Source of the DNA: Bradyrhizobium sp.
GTDB taxonomy: Bacteria; Pseudomonadota; Alphaproteobacteria; Rhizobiales; Xanthobacteraceae
NCBI GenBank assembly: GCA_013695565.1
Contig: JACDAG010000958.1
Coordinates: 1 to 15,042 of the forward strand
Reading direction: 5' to 3'
DNA: 15,042 bases
Part shown: positions 6,272 through 12,756 of the stretch, piece by piece
How the letters are laid out: each line of letters opens with the position of its first letter
Position numbering within the stretch: position 1 is the stretch's first letter
Made by a program: the position numbers and the translations under genes
The notes under the pieces: generated by a model
The model's input: only the letters and a program-made list of their open reading frames with translations
Databases searched by the model: none
Told to the model about the DNA's origin: nothing

Positions 6272-7831
6272 ATGCCATTTTTCAAATCGTTGCTGCAGTG
6301 CGCCGGTCTGTTGGGCAGCCTGCTCACCTTCGCCCACACCGGCACCGCTTTCGCCGAGGCCCCGAATGCCGCGATCAGCGACGGCGTTCGATCGCTCCCG
6401 GCCGAGAAGCGGGTCGCGCTCGTGATCGGGAACGCCAACTATCAGGTCGCGCCGCCGCTCGCCAATCCGAGCAACGATGCGCGGTCGGTGGCGCAACTGC
6501 TCAATAATGCGGGCTTTGAAGTCACGACGGCGACCGATCTGACGCGCAGCGACATGGTGAAGGTCGTGGAGGATTTCACCTCCAAAATTGCCGATCGCGG
6601 ACCTAATGCCGTCGCCATGATCTATTACGCCGGCCACGGCGTGCAGCTCGAGGGCGAGAATTACCTGCTGCCGATCGATGCACGAATTTCCAAACTGTCC
6701 GACCTCGACGGCAATTCGGTGAGACTGGTCGACCTGATGGGCACGCTGGAAACCATCCCGAGCCGGGCGCGCATCGTCGTGCTCGACGCCTGCCGCAACA
6801 ATCCCTTCCCGGGCGTCGACGATTCCGGACGCGGACTTGCGATCGTCGATGCGCCGAGCAACTCGATTGTCGGATATTCGACGGCGCCGGGCATGGTCGC
6901 CCATGATGGCGATGGCAATCACAGCCCGTATACGTCGGCATTCCTGAATATCGCGCGCCAGCCCAATCTGCCGATCCAGCAATTGTTCAAGCGCGTTCGT
7001 CTCGAAGTGAACAACGCCACCGGCGGCAAGCAGACGCCATGGGAGAGTTCGTCGCTGACCAACGATTTCTATTTCTTCGGCGATACGGCTGTTGCGGCGG
7101 CCCGCGAGCCCGATCGCGGCCCAGTGGTCGAGATGGCGTCGAACCTGCCCTCGCGCTCCGTGCGCCAGGCCTATGATTACGTCCTGTCGGAAGGTTCGCC
7201 CGAAAATTATGAGGAATTCATTGAGCTGTATCCGTCCGACCCGCTGTCCGATCGCGTCCGCGTGCTGCTTGGCAATTATCGGCAGTCATCGGCATGGCAC
7301 CGGGCCGTGCTCACGAACACATCCGTCGGCTACAGGTCGTTCCGCGACCGCTTCCCCAATAGTCCCTATGCGCGCACGGCGTTGGGGCTGCAGGCGCAGC
7401 CGAAAAACGTGCCGCTGATGCACTTCAACCGCCTGGCGAGGCCGGCGAGCCATATGGGCTTTTCGAATGGCAATCATGGCCAGGCATTGGCCTCGGCAAA
7501 GGGAATGAATGCGTCCGCCTCCATGAACCACAACAGAGGCAGGTTCACGAACTCGGCTTCCCGGATGAACCACCGCGCCCATTCCAATCACATGCAGGGC
7601 CGAAGCCGATTCCATGACCGCGGGTCGCACAGGATGGGCGGTAACAGGCACCATTACTCCAGGAGCCATTACTCGGGGAAACACCACTCCGGCCACCGCT
7701 ACTCCAATCACTCGCGCAGTTCGTACGGCGGGCGTTCATTCGGTCACTCGCGCGCCCAGTATGGCGGCCGTTCGTTCGGTGGTGGCCGCTCGTTTGGCGG
7801 CGGACGCTCGTTCGGCGGCCGCAGGCGCTGA
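6272..7831 (+). CDS. secreted caspase-family (C14) protein with His/Ser/Gly/Arg-rich tail
   Basis: The ATG at 6272 is chosen because GGAGG lies 5 nt before it; the ATG at 6260 has no such site. The 519-residue product starts with a signal peptide (about 1-28, cleavage after TGTAFA), so export to the periplasm or beyond is likely. The caspase domain spans about 45-272: RVALVIGNANY at the start, catalytic His122 in YYAGHGVQ and Cys174 in LDACRNNPF, then the S-x-Y-T segment near 218-222. Residues about 296-374 hold two copies of a 'Y-x-x-F-(x)-x-x-(Y/F)-P-(S/N)-x-P' repeat seen in related rhizobial proteins. From about 376 to the end the sequence is low-complexity, with clusters of His, Ser, Arg and Gly and a final run of YGGRSFG/GGRSFG units closing in GRRR. 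The target is unknown. The gene ends 2 bp from the convergent dehydratase stop. Confidence 0.88.
   Translation: MPFFKSLLQCAGLLGSLLTFAHTGTAFAEAPNAAISDGVRSLPAEKRVALVIGNANYQVAPPLANPSNDARSVAQLLNNAGFEVTTATDLTRSDMVKVVEDFTSKIADRGPNAVAMIYYAGHGVQLEGENYLLPIDARISKLSDLDGNSVRLVDLMGTLETIPSRARIVVLDACRNNPFPGVDDSGRGLAIVDAPSNSIVGYSTAPGMVAHDGDGNHSPYTSAFLNIARQPNLPIQQLFKRVRLEVNNATGGKQTPWESSSLTNDFYFFGDTAVAAAREPDRGPVVEMASNLPSRSVRQAYDYVLSEGSPENYEEFIELYPSDPLSDRVRVLLGNYRQSSAWHRAVLTNTSVGYRSFRDRFPNSPYARTALGLQAQPKNVPLMHFNRLARPASHMGFSNGNHGQALASAKGMNASASMNHNRGRFTNSASRMNHRAHSNHMQGRSRFHDRGSHRMGGNRHHYSRSHYSGKHHSGHRYSNHSRSSYGGRSFGHSRAQYGGRSFGGGRSFGGGRSFGGRRR
7724..7816 (+). repeat. coding tandem repeat, YGGRSFG / GGRSFG units
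   Basis: Four related units encode YGGRSFG (7724-7744), YGGRSFG (7760-7780), GGRSFG (7781-7798) and GGRSFG (7799-7816); a five-codon spacer (HSRAQ) separates the first two. Third-base differences between units (for example GGCCGT, GGCCGC, GGACGC for Gly-Arg) show the repeat is not brand-new, so the peptide pattern may be held by selection. Confidence 0.75.
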
Positions 7832-7833
7832 AA

Positions 7834-8823
7834 TCAGGCGACGAGCTTGGCGAACAGGTCGGCGTCGACATTGCCGCCGGACAGAACGATGACGACGTTC
7901 TTGCCGCGCGCGTCGATGCGGCCGGCCAGCAAGGCGGCGAGACCGACGGCGCCGCCGGGTTCGACCACCAGCTTCAATTCGCGATAGGCATAGGCCACCG
8001 CCGCGCCGACCTCGGCATCGGTCGCGGTAACGCCCTGCGCCAACAGCTTGCTGTTGATCGAGAACGTCATCTCGCCGGGGATCGCGGCCATCAGCGCGTC
8101 GCAGATGGTGCGGCCGTGGGCGTGATGGGCCTCGCGGTGTCCGGCGCGCAGCGAGAGACCGTGATCGTCATAGCCGTCAGGTTCGGCCACGATCAGGCTG
8201 GCCAATGGAAAGCGCGACTTGATCGCGGTCGCAACGCCCGCAATCAGGCCGCCGCCGGAGGCCGGCGCCACCACGATATCGGGCGTCAGGCCAAGGGCTG
8301 CCATATCCTCGGCGATCTCACGCCCTGCGGTGCCCTGCCCTGCGATCACGAAGGGATCGTCATAGGGACGCACCAGCGTCGCGCCGCGCTTGCGGGCGAT
8401 ATCCTGGGAAATCGCTTCGCGGTCTTCCTTGTCGCGGTCGTAGAGCACGATCTCGGCGCCATAGCCCTTGGTGCGCTCGCGCTTGGTCAGCGGCGAGTCC
8501 TTGGGCATCACGATGGTCGCCTGCATGTTGAGGATCTGCGCCGCCGCGGCCACGCCCTGGGCATGGTTGCCGGACGAGAACGCGACCACGCCGCCGCTGC
8601 GCTCGGCCTGCGGGATTGATGCGAGCTTGTTGAAGGCGCCGCGGAACTTGAACGACCCGGTCCGCTGCAGCATTTCCGGCTTCAGGAAAACCTTAGTTCC
8701 GACGCGTTCGTTGAGAACGGGAAACGACAACAGCGGTGTCCGTACCGCAAAGGGCGCAACCACCCGCGCCGCCGCATCGATATCCGCCGCACCGACCACT
8801 GCCATTGAAGCTTGATCTGTCAT
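7834..8823 (-). CDS. threonine/serine dehydratase-like PLP enzyme (no ACT domain)
   Basis: The start at ATG 8823 gives 329 residues; a TTG at 8859 would add 12 residues of no family character. The PLP-binding lysine is Lys59 in TGSFKFRGAFNK. The substrate loop SSGNHAQG is at 83-90, the phosphate-binding loop SGGGL at 189-193, and the C-terminal SGGN at 315-318. This is the fold-type II pattern of catabolic threonine dehydratase (TdcB-like) and serine racemase, which convert L-Thr to 2-oxobutanoate or act on serine. There is no C-terminal ACT regulatory domain, so the feedback-inhibited biosynthetic IlvA form is unlikely. It lies 53 bp downstream of the glycosyltransferase on the same strand and may be read through from it, although function gives no link. 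No strong ribosome site is visible. Confidence 0.87.
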   Translation of the reverse strand: MTDQASMAVVGAADIDAAARVVAPFAVRTPLLSFPVLNERVGTKVFLKPEMLQRTGSFKFRGAFNKLASIPQAERSGGVVAFSSGNHAQGVAAAAQILNMQATIVMPKDSPLTKRERTKGYGAEIVLYDRDKEDREAISQDIARKRGATLVRPYDDPFVIAGQGTAGREIAEDMAALGLTPDIVVAPASGGGLIAGVATAIKSRFPLASLIVAEPDGYDDHGLSLRAGHREAHHAHGRTICDALMAAIPGEMTFSINSKLLAQGVTATDAEVGAAVAYAYRELKLVVEPGGAVGLAALLAGRIDARGKNVVIVLSGGNVDADLFAKLVA

Positions 8824-8876
8824 GACGACTTTGTAACGCGTCTGCCGATGGCCGGGCAAGACGCAATCCGGTGAAG

Positions 8877-9950
8877 TCAGGCTGCGAAATGCGGGTCTTC
8901 CGTCACAAATTCGGCCGCCTCGCCCGGGGAATCGGAGGCCAGCACATCAGTATCGCGGACATTCAGCGCATGGTCGACAAAAACGCGCGCCGAGGCTTGC
9001 CAGGTGTGGGCGGCCGCAAACGCCACGCAGGCCTGCGGCGCGATCTGCAGCGCGTCCATGCAGGCGGCCTGCAAATCGTCGCTGAGGATACCGACCGGCG
9101 CAGCACCGATCACGTCGCGCGGACCGGTGACCGGAAAAGCAGCAACCGGCAAACCGCTGGCGAGGGCCTCGAGCAGGACCAGGCCGAACGTGTCGGTCTT
9201 GCTCGGAAATACGAAGATGTCCGATGCCGCGTAGATATCCGCCAGTTCCTCGCCTTGCCGGGCGCCCAGAAATACCGCCTGCGGATATTTCCGCTCCAGG
9301 GCCGCACGCGCCGGACCATCGCCGACCACGAGCTTGGTGCCGGGCAGATCGAGATCGAGGAATGCCTCGAGGTTCTTCTCGACCGCGACGCGGCCGACGC
9401 TGAGGAACACCGGTTGCGGCAGGCAAAGGTCGATGGCGCGCGGATGAAACAGCGCGGTGTCGACGCCTCGCGACCACAGCACCACATTGCGAAAGCCGCG
9501 CTGGCGTAATTCCGCCGCAAGGGCCGGCGTAGCCGCCATTACCGCTTGGCTCGGCCGGTGGAACCAGCGCAGCGCGCGCCACACCCATGATTCCGGGATC
9601 GGCGACTGCGCGGAGACGTATTCCGGAAAGCGGGTGTGAAAGCTGGTGGTGAACGGCAGTCCGTGCTTGCGGCAATAGCGCCGCACCAGCAGCCCGATCG
9701 GACCTTCGGTTGCGATATGAATGCCGTCCGGCCGCGCCGCTTCGATCAGCGCCGCGATCTTCGCCGGATAAGGCAGCGCGAGCTGCAGATCCGGATAGCT
9801 CGGCATCGCGAAGGTGCGAAACGATTGCGGGGTCAGGAAGCTGATATCGACCCCGAACCCTTTCGCGGCTTCCGCCATCATGGTCAGGGTGCGCACCACC
9901 CCGTTGACCTGGGGATGCCACGCATCGGTTGCGACCAGGATATGCGTCAT
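8877..9950 (-). CDS. agt: GT4-family lipid glycosyltransferase, Agt-like
   Basis: The 357-residue cytoplasmic GT-B enzyme begins with the sugar-transferase loop VATDAWHPQVNGVVRTL (6-22). It then has HTRFPEY (105-111), the nucleotide-sugar segment SVGRVAVEKN (184-193), VVGDGP (208-213), and TDTFGLVLLEALASG (252-266). The last contains the usual E-x7-E pair as D253-x7-E261. Its start overlaps the stop of the upstream phosphoesterase gene (ATGA), so the two are translationally coupled. In Agrobacterium, Agt puts glucose or glucuronate on diacylglycerol, and Agt-type genes sit next to plcP in many bacteria. The pairing makes that role likely here. The sugar donor cannot be told from sequence, and an alpha-mannosyltransferase of the MgtA/PimB type is the main alternative. 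Confidence 0.8.
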   Translation of the reverse strand: MTHILVATDAWHPQVNGVVRTLTMMAEAAKGFGVDISFLTPQSFRTFAMPSYPDLQLALPYPAKIAALIEAARPDGIHIATEGPIGLLVRRYCRKHGLPFTTSFHTRFPEYVSAQSPIPESWVWRALRWFHRPSQAVMAATPALAAELRQRGFRNVVLWSRGVDTALFHPRAIDLCLPQPVFLSVGRVAVEKNLEAFLDLDLPGTKLVVGDGPARAALERKYPQAVFLGARQGEELADIYAASDIFVFPSKTDTFGLVLLEALASGLPVAAFPVTGPRDVIGAAPVGILSDDLQAACMDALQIAPQACVAFAAAHTWQASARVFVDHALNVRDTDVLASDSPGEAAEFVTEDPHFAA

Positions 9951-10759
9951 GCGGCGCGCGCGGTGACGCGTGGAACCGGCGCCATGCGGCGTTCCGGATC
10001 GGCCCAGGTGATGATTTCGAACCGGCCGTCCTCATGTTCGACGAGCGCGGTGCAGCTCTCGACCCAGTCGCCGCAGTTCATGTAGCGGATGCCGTGCTCG
10101 TCGCGGATGGTGGCGTAATGGATATGACCGCAGATCACGCCGTCGGCACCGTGCCGTCGCGCTTCGGCGGCCAGGGTCTTTTCGAACGCGCCGATATAGT
10201 TCACGGCGTTCTTGACCTTCAGCTTCGCCCATTGCGAGAGCGACCAATAGGGCACGCCGAACATGCGCCGGAAGAAGTTGACCAGGCGATTCATCTGGAT
10301 GGCGAAATCATAGGCCTTGTCGCCGAGATGGGCGAGCCAGCGCGCGTTCTGCACCACGAGATCGAAGATATCGCCGTGGATGATCAGATAGCGCTTGCCG
10401 TCGGCGCCCTCATGAATGGTGTTCTCCACCACGTCGATGCCGCCGAAATGGGTGCCGTAATAATGGCGCAGGAACTCGTCATGGTTGCCGGGCACGTAAA
10501 CGACCTTGGCGCCCTTGCGCGCTTTGCGCAGCATCTTCTGCACGAAGTCGTTATGCGATTGCGGCCAGTACCAGTTCGATTTCAGCGCCCAGCCGTCGAC
10601 GATATCACCGACGAGATAGATGGTGTCGGCGTCGTGGCTTTTGAGGAAGTCCAGCAACCGGTCGGCTTGCGAGCCGCGGGCTCCGAGATGGACGTCGGAG
10701 ATAAACAAAGTGCGAAAGCGCCGCTCCGGGCTCTCTTCACTCGAGGAGTCACTACCCAT
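9947..10759 (-). CDS. plcP: calcineurin-like phosphoesterase, PlcP-type phospholipase C
   Basis: From ATG 10759 (AGGTG 6 nt upstream; a GTG at 10768 is an alternative) the protein has 270 residues. The binuclear metal motifs are all present: DVH (22-24), GDIVD (51-55), GNHD (91-94), HGD (128-130) and GHIH (211-214). The DGWALKSNWYWPQ and NCGDWVESCTALVEH segments match the Sinorhizobium SMc00171 (PlcP) branch as I remember it. That enzyme cuts phosphatidylcholine and related lipids to diacylglycerol under phosphate starvation. Automatic pipelines often call this branch LpxH-like (UDP-2,3-diacylglucosamine diphosphatase). The overlapping glycosyltransferase, which would use the diacylglycerol, supports PlcP over LpxH. 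There is no signal peptide; action at the inner membrane is inferred. Confidence 0.82.
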   Translation of the reverse strand: MGSDSSSEESPERRFRTLFISDVHLGARGSQADRLLDFLKSHDADTIYLVGDIVDGWALKSNWYWPQSHNDFVQKMLRKARKGAKVVYVPGNHDEFLRHYYGTHFGGIDVVENTIHEGADGKRYLIIHGDIFDLVVQNARWLAHLGDKAYDFAIQMNRLVNFFRRMFGVPYWSLSQWAKLKVKNAVNYIGAFEKTLAAEARRHGADGVICGHIHYATIRDEHGIRYMNCGDWVESCTALVEHEDGRFEIITWADPERRMAPVPRVTARAA

Positions 10760-10781
10760 GCCGTGCACCTAACAGATCCCT

Positions 10782-10799
10782 GTGACGGGACGATGACGA
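10782..10799 (-). promoter_or_regulatory. degenerate PHO-box-like direct repeat upstream of plcP
   Basis: Read toward plcP, the sequence is TCGTCAT-CGTC-CCGTCAC: two heptamers 11 bp apart, as in the PhoB consensus CTGTCAT-N4-CTGTCAT, in the right orientation. About 10 of 14 consensus bases match. It ends only 22 bp before the ATG, which is close for a normal PhoB promoter with a leader. The repeat is seen; PhoB binding is inference. Confidence 0.35.
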
Positions 10800-10931
10800 C
10801 GCGCGCGACTGATGGCCCCACGCGAATCAATGACGCGCCCCTGTCACTCCGGATAGCAGTGCGATGCGACAGGCAAGCGACGGCGGCGCCGATCCCAGAT
10901 CATGCCCGGCGCGTGCTTGCTCGGTGTCGTT

Positions 10932-10946
10932 CCGGCCTTGAGCCGG
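10932..10946 (-). terminator. weak hairpin after the 92-residue gene
   Basis: CCGGC (10932-10936) and GCCGG (10942-10946) form a 5-bp GC stem with a 5-nt loop, about 11 nt after the stop of the leftward 10958 gene. There is no T-run after it, so it is at best a weak or Rho-assisted terminator. Confidence 0.25.
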
Positions 10947-10957
10947 GGGCGATAACG

Positions 10958-11236
10958 CTACGTCCGCGTTGCAATCGAGGAGTAACGCTTGCCGCGCTTG
11001 CCCTCGTTGGGCACGAACTGGGCAAACACTTCCTTGACGCGGTCGGCCGGCGTCGCATCGCGCGTGAAGCGCGGCTCGGCGAGCGTCACCACCGGGAGCG
11101 GCGCATAGAGCGCGCTTTGATAGAGCGATCCATCGAAGCGCAAATCGCTCTCGCCGTCGCGCAGGCACGCGTCGGAAACAAACAATAATACCAGTAGCGC
11201 CGACCCTACGCCGGCAAAATACCTGAAAATGGGCAT
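10958..11236 (-). CDS. small membrane-anchored or secreted protein of unknown function
   Basis: The 92-residue product starts MPIFRYFAGVGSALL, with a hydrophobic segment at about 5-21 that is either an uncleaved anchor or a signal peptide; Cys24 follows, but SDAC is not a proper lipobox. The rest is soluble (RFDGSLYQSALYAPLPVV, then a basic C-terminus with KRGKRYSS). I remember similar short proteins, often in several copies, in Bradyrhizobium genomes; none has a known role. The start at 11236 is supported by GGAGG about 10 nt upstream, and the frame stays open further upstream only in non-coding-looking sequence. It has its own candidate promoter and a strong leader hairpin, so it is probably transcribed alone. 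Confidence 0.72.
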   Translation of the reverse strand: MPIFRYFAGVGSALLVLLFVSDACLRDGESDLRFDGSLYQSALYAPLPVVTLAEPRFTRDATPADRVKEVFAQFVPNEGKRGKRYSSIATRT

Positions 11237-11280
11237 CGCTTGCGCGCCTCCTTGTTTTGAAAAGGATGCACGCGCGCCAT

Positions 11281-11310
11281 AAAGGCCGGGTTTAAGATCG
11301 CCCGGCCTTT
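11281..11310 (-). other. perfect 10-bp hairpin in the leader of the 92-residue gene
   Basis: AAAGGCCGGG (11281-11290) and CCCGGCCTTT (11301-11310) pair perfectly around a 10-nt loop. On the leftward strand the stem is followed by TTTAT-type sequence only where the stem itself ends in TTT, so it is a mediocre intrinsic terminator. It lies 45 nt before the 92-residue gene and just after its candidate promoter. It could be a leader structure, an attenuator, or a distal terminator for the 11481 gene. Confidence 0.5.
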
Positions 11311-11330
11311 GCAGGCACAGTTGGCCGCCC

Positions 11331-11359
11331 GTTATCAATTTGCTTAAAATTTTAGGCAA
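11331..11359 (-). promoter_or_regulatory. candidate sigma-70-type promoter for the 92-residue gene
   Basis: On the leftward strand TTGCCT (11359-11354) and GATAAC (11336-11331) are separated by 17 bp in an AT-rich stretch that stands out from the GC-rich surroundings. Transcription would begin near 11325, giving a leader of roughly 90 nt that includes the 11281-11310 hairpin. Confidence 0.4.
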
Positions 11360-11418
11360 TCGCCGATGCGCTCGCGCATGGGCGAGCCGACTTATAGAGA
11401 TCGTTGCCTGAATTGACA

Positions 11419-11436
11419 CCGACGCTCCGGCGTCGG
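11419..11436 (-). terminator. hairpin downstream of the Bug-type gene
   Basis: CCGACGC (11419-11425) and GCGTCGG (11430-11436) make a 7-bp stem with a TCCG loop, 45 bp past the stop of the 11481 gene. The following bases on the leftward strand (TGTCAATT) are not a real T-run, so terminator strength is doubtful. Confidence 0.35.
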
Positions 11437-11480
11437 CGCGATCAATACGGACCCCGGTGAAGCCTCGTCGGCTCGCTTTG

Positions 11481-12461
11481 TCAGTCCAGCTTCACATTTG
11501 CCTCTTTCACGACCTTGCGCCAGCGAACGACTTCGGCGGACACCATGGTCGCGAATGCGGGACCCGTCACATCGGGGACGTCGGAGCCGTTGCGCTCCCA
11601 GGCCTCCTTGATCGGGGCCGTCTGCATGGCCTGCTGCAGCTCCTTGATCATGCGCTCGACGATCGCCGGCGGCGTGTTCTTCGGGGCGAACAACCCATAC
11701 CAGGTTGCGACTTCATAATCGGGCAGGCCCGCTTCCGCAGCCGTGGGAAGATCGGGGAACGCCGCCACCCGCTTGGGCGCTGCGACCGCGAGCGCGCGCA
11801 GCTGCCCGGCCCTGATCGGTGCGGCCGACGAGCCCATGCCGTCGAACACGACCGGCACGTGGCCGGCGATCAGATCCTGCATCGCCGGCCCCGCCCCGCG
11901 ATAAGGCACGTGCTGGATGTCAGTCTTGGTCAGGATCTTGAACAGCTCGCCCGCGAGATGATGCGTGGTGCCGGCGCCGGCGGAGCCGTAGTTCAATGCA
12001 CCCGGGTTTGCCTTGGCGAAGGCGATGAACTCGGCAAGCGTTTTGGCGGCGACCTTGTCGGGATTGACCACGACCACCTGCGGTGGCCGCGCGATCAGCG
12101 CGACCGCGATAAAATCCTTCTCGATGTCATAGTCGAGGTTTGGATAGAGCGACGGGGCAATGGCGTGGTGCGCAGCCCCCATGAAGAAGGTGTAGCCATC
12201 GGGCGCCGCCTTGGACGCCGCCGACGCACCCACCGTGCCGCCGGCTCCGGCGCGGTTTTCGATCAGCACCCGCTTGCCCAATTGGGTGTCGAGCTGGGCC
12301 GCGAGCGGGCGGGCAAAGGCGTCGGTGCCGCCGCCTGCCGCAAACGGCACCACGAATGTGACCGGCTTGTCCGGCCATGACTGGGCCTGGGCCTGGCCGG
12401 AAGCGACGGAAACGCCCGCCAGAACCGTCAATATGGCATAGCGCAGGGTGTTCTGGTTCAC
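11481..12461 (-). CDS. Bug/TctC-family periplasmic solute-binding protein
   Basis: The start is the GTG at 12461, fixed by GGAGGA 6-7 nt upstream; the frame extends further upstream but that part is not protein-like. The 326-residue product has a Sec signal peptide (NQNTLRYAILTVLAGVSVAS, cleavage near AQAQ-S at 27). Family motifs are PFAAGGGTDAFAR (39-51), ENRAGAGGTVGA (68-79), PDGYTF (87-92) and HVPYRGAGPAMQDLIAGHV (184-202). Bug proteins bind carboxylates and similar small anions for tripartite tricarboxylate transporters. No TctA or TctB membrane gene is present in the window, so this is an orphan receptor, as most Bug genes are. The ligand is unknown. It is divergent from the 12757 gene. 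Confidence 0.9.
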   Translation of the reverse strand: MNQNTLRYAILTVLAGVSVASGQAQAQSWPDKPVTFVVPFAAGGGTDAFARPLAAQLDTQLGKRVLIENRAGAGGTVGASAASKAAPDGYTFFMGAAHHAIAPSLYPNLDYDIEKDFIAVALIARPPQVVVVNPDKVAAKTLAEFIAFAKANPGALNYGSAGAGTTHHLAGELFKILTKTDIQHVPYRGAGPAMQDLIAGHVPVVFDGMGSSAAPIRAGQLRALAVAAPKRVAAFPDLPTAAEAGLPDYEVATWYGLFAPKNTPPAIVERMIKELQQAMQTAPIKEAWERNGSDVPDVTGPAFATMVSAEVVRWRKVVKEANVKLD

Positions 12462-12756
12462 GGCGTTTCCTCCCGGATATTGCAAGATTGGTTCCGCGCG
12501 CAGGCGGCGCAGTTTCTCGCGCATGGTCAAGCAAATGAGCGATCCGGACAAGGGTGGCAACCGGGGCGTATGGTCGCTCCCCGGCCATCTTCGGCGAGGC
12601 GCCTGGCAATGAAGCGCCAAAACGGCCGAATTGCTTGTTCCTTCGGCCGTTCCCCGCGCCTATGATTTGGCTTTGATCCCTTCGGATTTTTATTTCATAC
12701 TTGTGCCATTCCTTCGAGATGACCTCGCCAAATGGCTCTCGATAACAAAGCATTGC
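12462..12756. promoter_or_regulatory. 295-bp divergent intergenic region with an inverted repeat
   Basis: This gap separates the leftward Bug gene and the rightward permease/spermidine-synthase-like gene. It holds a perfect 10-bp inverted repeat, AACGGCCGAA (12621-12630) and TTCGGCCGTT (12642-12651), with an 11-nt loop. The part from about 12660 to 12715 is AT-rich, where a promoter for the rightward gene would fit (TTGATC at about 12673 and TCATAC about 16 bp later are weak candidates). I see no small gene in it. Confidence 0.4.

Noticed and set aside
6143..6982. Leftward 279-residue open frame
   Set aside because: It is antisense to the caspase domain, which carries the catalytic His and Cys; the leftward frame shows no domain.
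8877..9950. Asp for Glu in the E-x7-E pair of the glycosyltransferase as a sign of inactivity
   Set aside because: As I recall, TDTFGLVLLEA is common in this branch of GT4 enzymes, so the change is a subfamily trait rather than damage.
10840..10873. CCTGTC/GACAGG inverted repeat upstream of plcP
   Set aside because: The arms are only 6 bp with a 22-nt loop; this is expected by chance in GC-rich DNA.
9929..11188. Rightward 419-residue open frame
   Set aside because: It lies antisense to plcP and the 92-residue gene and has the skewed His/Asp/Arg/Ala composition of a GC-rich shadow frame.
11457..12380. Rightward 307-residue open frame
   Set aside because: It is antisense to the Bug-type gene, which has full family motifs and a clear ribosome site.
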